Below, piece by piece: positions 5,415-7,478 of a stretch of DNA of 7,478 bases. The stretch spans positions 1-7,478 of the forward strand of contig JAEEVB010000117.1 of NCBI GenBank assembly GCA_016287065.1. Direction: 5' to 3'. This DNA comes from Muribaculaceae bacterium. Lineage in GTDB: Bacteria; Bacteroidota; Bacteroidia; Bacteroidales; Muribaculaceae. The stretch's first letter is position 1, and every line of letters starts with the position of its first letter. Both the position numbers and the translations under genes were made by a program. Under the pieces are notes generated by a model. That model was not told where the DNA came from, did not search any database, and saw only the letters and a program-made list of their open reading frames with translations.

Positions 5415-6287
5415 TTATGAGTTGGTCTGATGTTTCTTGATGAGTGTGAGAATTCGCTTGGCAATGTGGGGAGCCGACTCTACACGGCAAGGCGCAAAAC
5501 TGGGCCAGTCGTTGAAGTCGATGATTTGAATCTTGCCTTCGGGCGAAATGATGCAGTCGCCACCATAAATCTCAATGTTGAGCTCGGTGGCAGCCTGGTG
5601 ACAAATGTTCTTCAGTTCCTTCACATCGAAGGAGATTCCCTGAGCCTTGCCATTGATTTCTTCCAGACCATACTTGCTATGCCCCTGGTCAAAGGGATAG
5701 AACCAGAAGAAGAAGTTGGTGCCGTTCACTCCATAGAACTTAACCAGGTCGCCCTCAAGATGCACATTGATGACGGCACGCTTGATGCCTCGCAAGAAGT
5801 ATTCCTGCAACACCTCCTGAGCCTCCTCGGGATGGCGCACATAAGAGACGTCCTCCTTGTGCATGGCATGGAAGTCGCCGCGCTTGATCCAGCAGCTCTT
5901 GAAACCGCTTTTCTTGAGCATAGACTTGACATTCTCGTCGGTATTGACGATAAGACTTGTGGGATAAGGAATATTGTTACCCAGCAGGATGCGGGTCATG
6001 CGCTCGCGGGTGCAATTCTCGATGCCGTAGCCCGAATTGATCACAAGGTGGCCCCCGTCTTCAAGCTTCTGCAGGTTGGCAATTGATTCGGGCTGACGAC
6101 ACATGGTCATGATGTAGTCTTCCGTCACCCCCTGCTTGTTACATTGCTCTTCGCTATAGATGTTCACGATGCAGCCACGCTTGCGCAACTGCTCGGCTGT
6201 GGCGTTGAAAATTGCGGTGTCGTTGCCGATGTGGTTAGGAGAATAGGCTCCAGCACGCATGATTCCGGCTATATTAATAACTGCCAT
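5415..6287 (-). CDS. ATP-grasp enzyme of unknown substrate (RimK-like or inositol-phosphate-kinase-like fold)
   Basis: A 290-residue soluble protein without signal peptide. An N-terminal domain (about 1-90; SPNHIGND at 16-23) precedes an ATP-grasp domain. CWIKRGDFH (132-140) provides the likely ATP-binding Lys135, and the region around QEYF (161-164) would be the hinge. HLEGD (176-180) lies in the next strand, and GGD (242-244) followed by IIDFNDWPSF (255-264) gives the Mg-binding Asp257 and Asn259. This last pattern occurs in amino-acid or peptide ligases of the RimK/glutathione synthetase type and also in ATP-grasp inositol phosphate kinases (ITPK). The start is fixed by an in-frame TAA (the preceding gene's stop) five codons upstream. 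It sits 12 nt after the nucleotidyltransferase gene and 39 nt before the phosphatidyltransferase gene, so a role in making or decorating the same headgroup is likely. Neither kinase nor ligase activity can be chosen from sequence. Confidence 0.8.
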   Translation of the reverse strand: MAVINIAGIMRAGAYSPNHIGNDTAIFNATAEQLRKRGCIVNIYSEEQCNKQGVTEDYIMTMCRQPESIANLQKLEDGGHLVINSGYGIENCTRERMTRILLGNNIPYPTSLIVNTDENVKSMLKKSGFKSCWIKRGDFHAMHKEDVSYVRHPEEAQEVLQEYFLRGIKRAVINVHLEGDLVKFYGVNGTNFFFWFYPFDQGHSKYGLEEINGKAQGISFDVKELKNICHQAATELNIEIYGGDCIISPEGKIQIIDFNDWPSFAPCRVESAPHIAKRILTLIKKHQTNS

Positions 6288-6299
6288 ATAGATAAAGAA

Positions 6300-7019
6300 T
6301 TAAGAATTTTCGTTTATAGATGATATGAACTCTTCGGCCACGGGAATGTCGGCGGCGTGGTCTACATCGATAATTTTGGGGACAGAAAACGCCTTGAGGG
6401 CAAACTGGTGGTCGACCAGTGCCCGTTGGAAGTTGCGCATGCGCGAGATACCTGCCTCTATGCATTCGTTGAGCACACTAAAGGCTTTGTGATTCATGGC
6501 ATAGATGCCGCCCGACACATATTTAGCCCCCTCAAAGGGTTTGTCGCGGAATGCGGTGATGTTCATGTCTTCATCGTTGTCAACCTGCACATAGAGCGGT
6601 TTCTCGTCGTCGATGAAAGGAGTTACAGCCCACAGGCCATCGTGCTCCTCATCGGCTTCAAAAGCCTCGATGTAGCGGGCAAAATCCTGCTCACGGAAGA
6701 TGGTGTCGACCGTGGTAAGGCAGAACTTGCCTTCGGGCAGCACCTTGCTCAATTCCCAGAAACTGTGCATCGAGCTGGGCGTGGTCTTCACTACCACGTT
6801 AAAAGGCACAGGAAGCTGCAGGTTTGCAAGGAACTCGCGCACCTCGGTCATATGCTCGTTGACAATGACTGAGACACTCTGTGCCTGACAGCGCAGGAAG
6901 ATGTTGATGAGCCGCTCAATCATGGGTTCACCATTGAGATTGACAAGGGGCTTGGGTTTTCTCACTCCTTCTTGTGCAAGTCGTGAGCCTTCTCCGGCAG
7001 CAATGATTGCGTAGTTCAT
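6300..7019 (-). CDS. Nucleotidyltransferase (GT-A fold), candidate CTP:inositol-phosphate cytidylyltransferase
   Basis: A 239-residue single-domain cytoplasmic NTP transferase. The nucleotide-binding loop is AAGEGSRL (7-14) followed by KPKPL (21-25), and TTVDTIF (102-108) holds the metal-binding Asp105. SGGIYAM (169-175) is the typical sugar-pocket strand, and IIDVDHAADI (216-225) gives the C-terminal DVD motif common in cytidylyl- and sugar-nucleotidyltransferases. It lacks the left-handed helix domain of GlmU. Related enzymes make CDP-inositol, CDP-choline or nucleotide sugars. Placement with an ATP-grasp gene and a CDP-alcohol phosphatidyltransferase points to a CDP-activated alcohol, and the nearby inositol phosphate synthase makes inositol phosphate the best guess. 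LicC-type phosphocholine activation is the main alternative. It starts 18 nt after the pdxA stop. Confidence 0.85.
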   Translation of the reverse strand: MNYAIIAAGEGSRLAQEGVRKPKPLVNLNGEPMIERLINIFLRCQAQSVSVIVNEHMTEVREFLANLQLPVPFNVVVKTTPSSMHSFWELSKVLPEGKFCLTTVDTIFREQDFARYIEAFEADEEHDGLWAVTPFIDDEKPLYVQVDNDEDMNITAFRDKPFEGAKYVSGGIYAMNHKAFSVLNECIEAGISRMRNFQRALVDHQFALKAFSVPKIIDVDHAADIPVAEEFISSINENS

Positions 7020-7037
7020 AGTGCAAACTGATTGGGG

Positions 7038-7478
7038 TCAAGATAAAATGGGTTGAGTCGTATCATCATCGTCCTGCGTGAGGTCGAGCACCACATTGTC
7101 CTTACTGTGGTCGAAGTACTGCTTGCGCAGCGGGTTGGCATGATTCTCATCATAGATCTTGCGGTTGCGGAAGACGTCGATGGCCGTGTAGATGGCATGG
7201 CGCAACGAGTCTTCGTGAGCAATGCCCTTGCCCGCAATGTCGTAGCCGGTACCGTGGTCGGGGCTGGTGCGCACATAGGGCAGGCCAGCAGTGAAGTTCA
7301 CGCCGCTGTGCATGGCAATGGTCTTGAAAGGAGCCAGACCCTGATCGTGATACATGGCCACCACGCCATCGAAATGCTCATAGAGACGATTGCCGAAGAA
7401 ACCATCGGCAGCATAGGGACCAAAGCACAGCATTTTGCGCGAGCAAGCCTCCTGAATGGCGGGAACTATGGCTTCTTG
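7038..7478 (-). CDS. pdxA: 4-Hydroxythreonine-4-phosphate dehydrogenase, C-terminal part (cut by window edge)
   Basis: The frame is open from the right edge, giving the last 146 residues of an enzyme usually about 330-365 long. PdxA is a cytoplasmic, metal- and NAD(P)-dependent homodimer that oxidises 4-phosphohydroxythreonine in de novo pyridoxal phosphate synthesis. Family hallmarks are GPYAADGFF, MYHDQGLAPFKT and RTSPDHGTGYDIAGKG; the histidines in MYHDQG and SPDHGT are metal ligands in characterised PdxA. The C-terminus ends in an acidic tail (LTQDDDDTTQ). It is the most upstream visible gene of the minus-strand block, 18 nt before the nucleotidyltransferase gene. A link to inositol lipids is not obvious and co-transcription may be incidental. 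PdxA2-type paralogues acting on other phosphorylated acids cannot be excluded without the N-terminus and upstream neighbours. Confidence 0.93.
   Translation of the reverse strand, partial: QEAIVPAIQEACSRKMLCFGPYAADGFFGNRLYEHFDGVVAMYHDQGLAPFKTIAMHSGVNFTAGLPYVRTSPDHGTGYDIAGKGIAHEDSLRHAIYTAIDVFRNRKIYDENHANPLRKQYFDHSKDNVVLDLTQDDDDTTQPILS

Noticed and set aside
5430..6872. Plus-strand frames opposite the ATP-grasp and nucleotidyltransferase genes
   Set aside because: They are reverse-complement shadows of real genes with intact catalytic motifs.

Overview
The window looks like chromosome of a gut-type Bacteroidales bacterium, most likely Prevotella-like or a close relative. The evidence is: a TTTG / TAnnTTTG promoter of the Bacteroidetes sigma type ahead of the inositol phosphate synthase gene; no clear Shine-Dalgarno sequences; AT-rich spacers between GC-richer genes; and protein families typical of that order. 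No species can be named from the sequence alone.

Layout. Positions 1-978 (minus) hold the N-terminal 326 residues of a Wzz/GumC-type polysaccharide chain-length protein that runs off the left edge. Positions 979-1473 are a divergent, AT-rich control region without genes; it carries a strong candidate promoter for the rightward gene, a weaker one for the leftward gene, two pairs of direct repeats and a small leader hairpin. Positions 1474-2781 (plus) encode myo-inositol-3-phosphate synthase. A 12-bp perfect-stem terminator at about 2808-2846 separates it from a convergent six-gene minus-strand block. Read in transcription order (right to left) the block is: pdxA (C-terminal part only), a sugar-phosphate-type nucleotidyltransferase, an ATP-grasp enzyme, a CDP-alcohol phosphatidyltransferase, a HAD hydrolase and a Tat-exported PIG-L deacetylase. 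Gaps are 18, 12 and 39 nt, then a 20-nt overlap, then 45 nt, consistent with one operon whose promoter lies beyond the right edge.

How the genes fit together (inference). The synthase makes inositol phosphate from glucose-6-phosphate. The nucleotidyltransferase could activate it to CDP-inositol. The membrane phosphatidyltransferase could then move phosphoinositol onto diacylglycerol or a ceramide, giving an inositol lipid without a phosphatidylinositol-phosphate intermediate. From memory, work on inositol lipids in Bacteroides thetaiotaomicron proposed such a second route as common in Prevotella, and the cluster here fits it. The ATP-grasp, HAD and exported PIG-L proteins are not needed for that minimal route. 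They suggest further modification of the inositol headgroup or its precursors, and are the least explained part of the window. A 19-bp palindrome ahead of the PIG-L gene resembles the sequence over the -33 box of the synthase promoter (15 of 19 positions), hinting at shared control.
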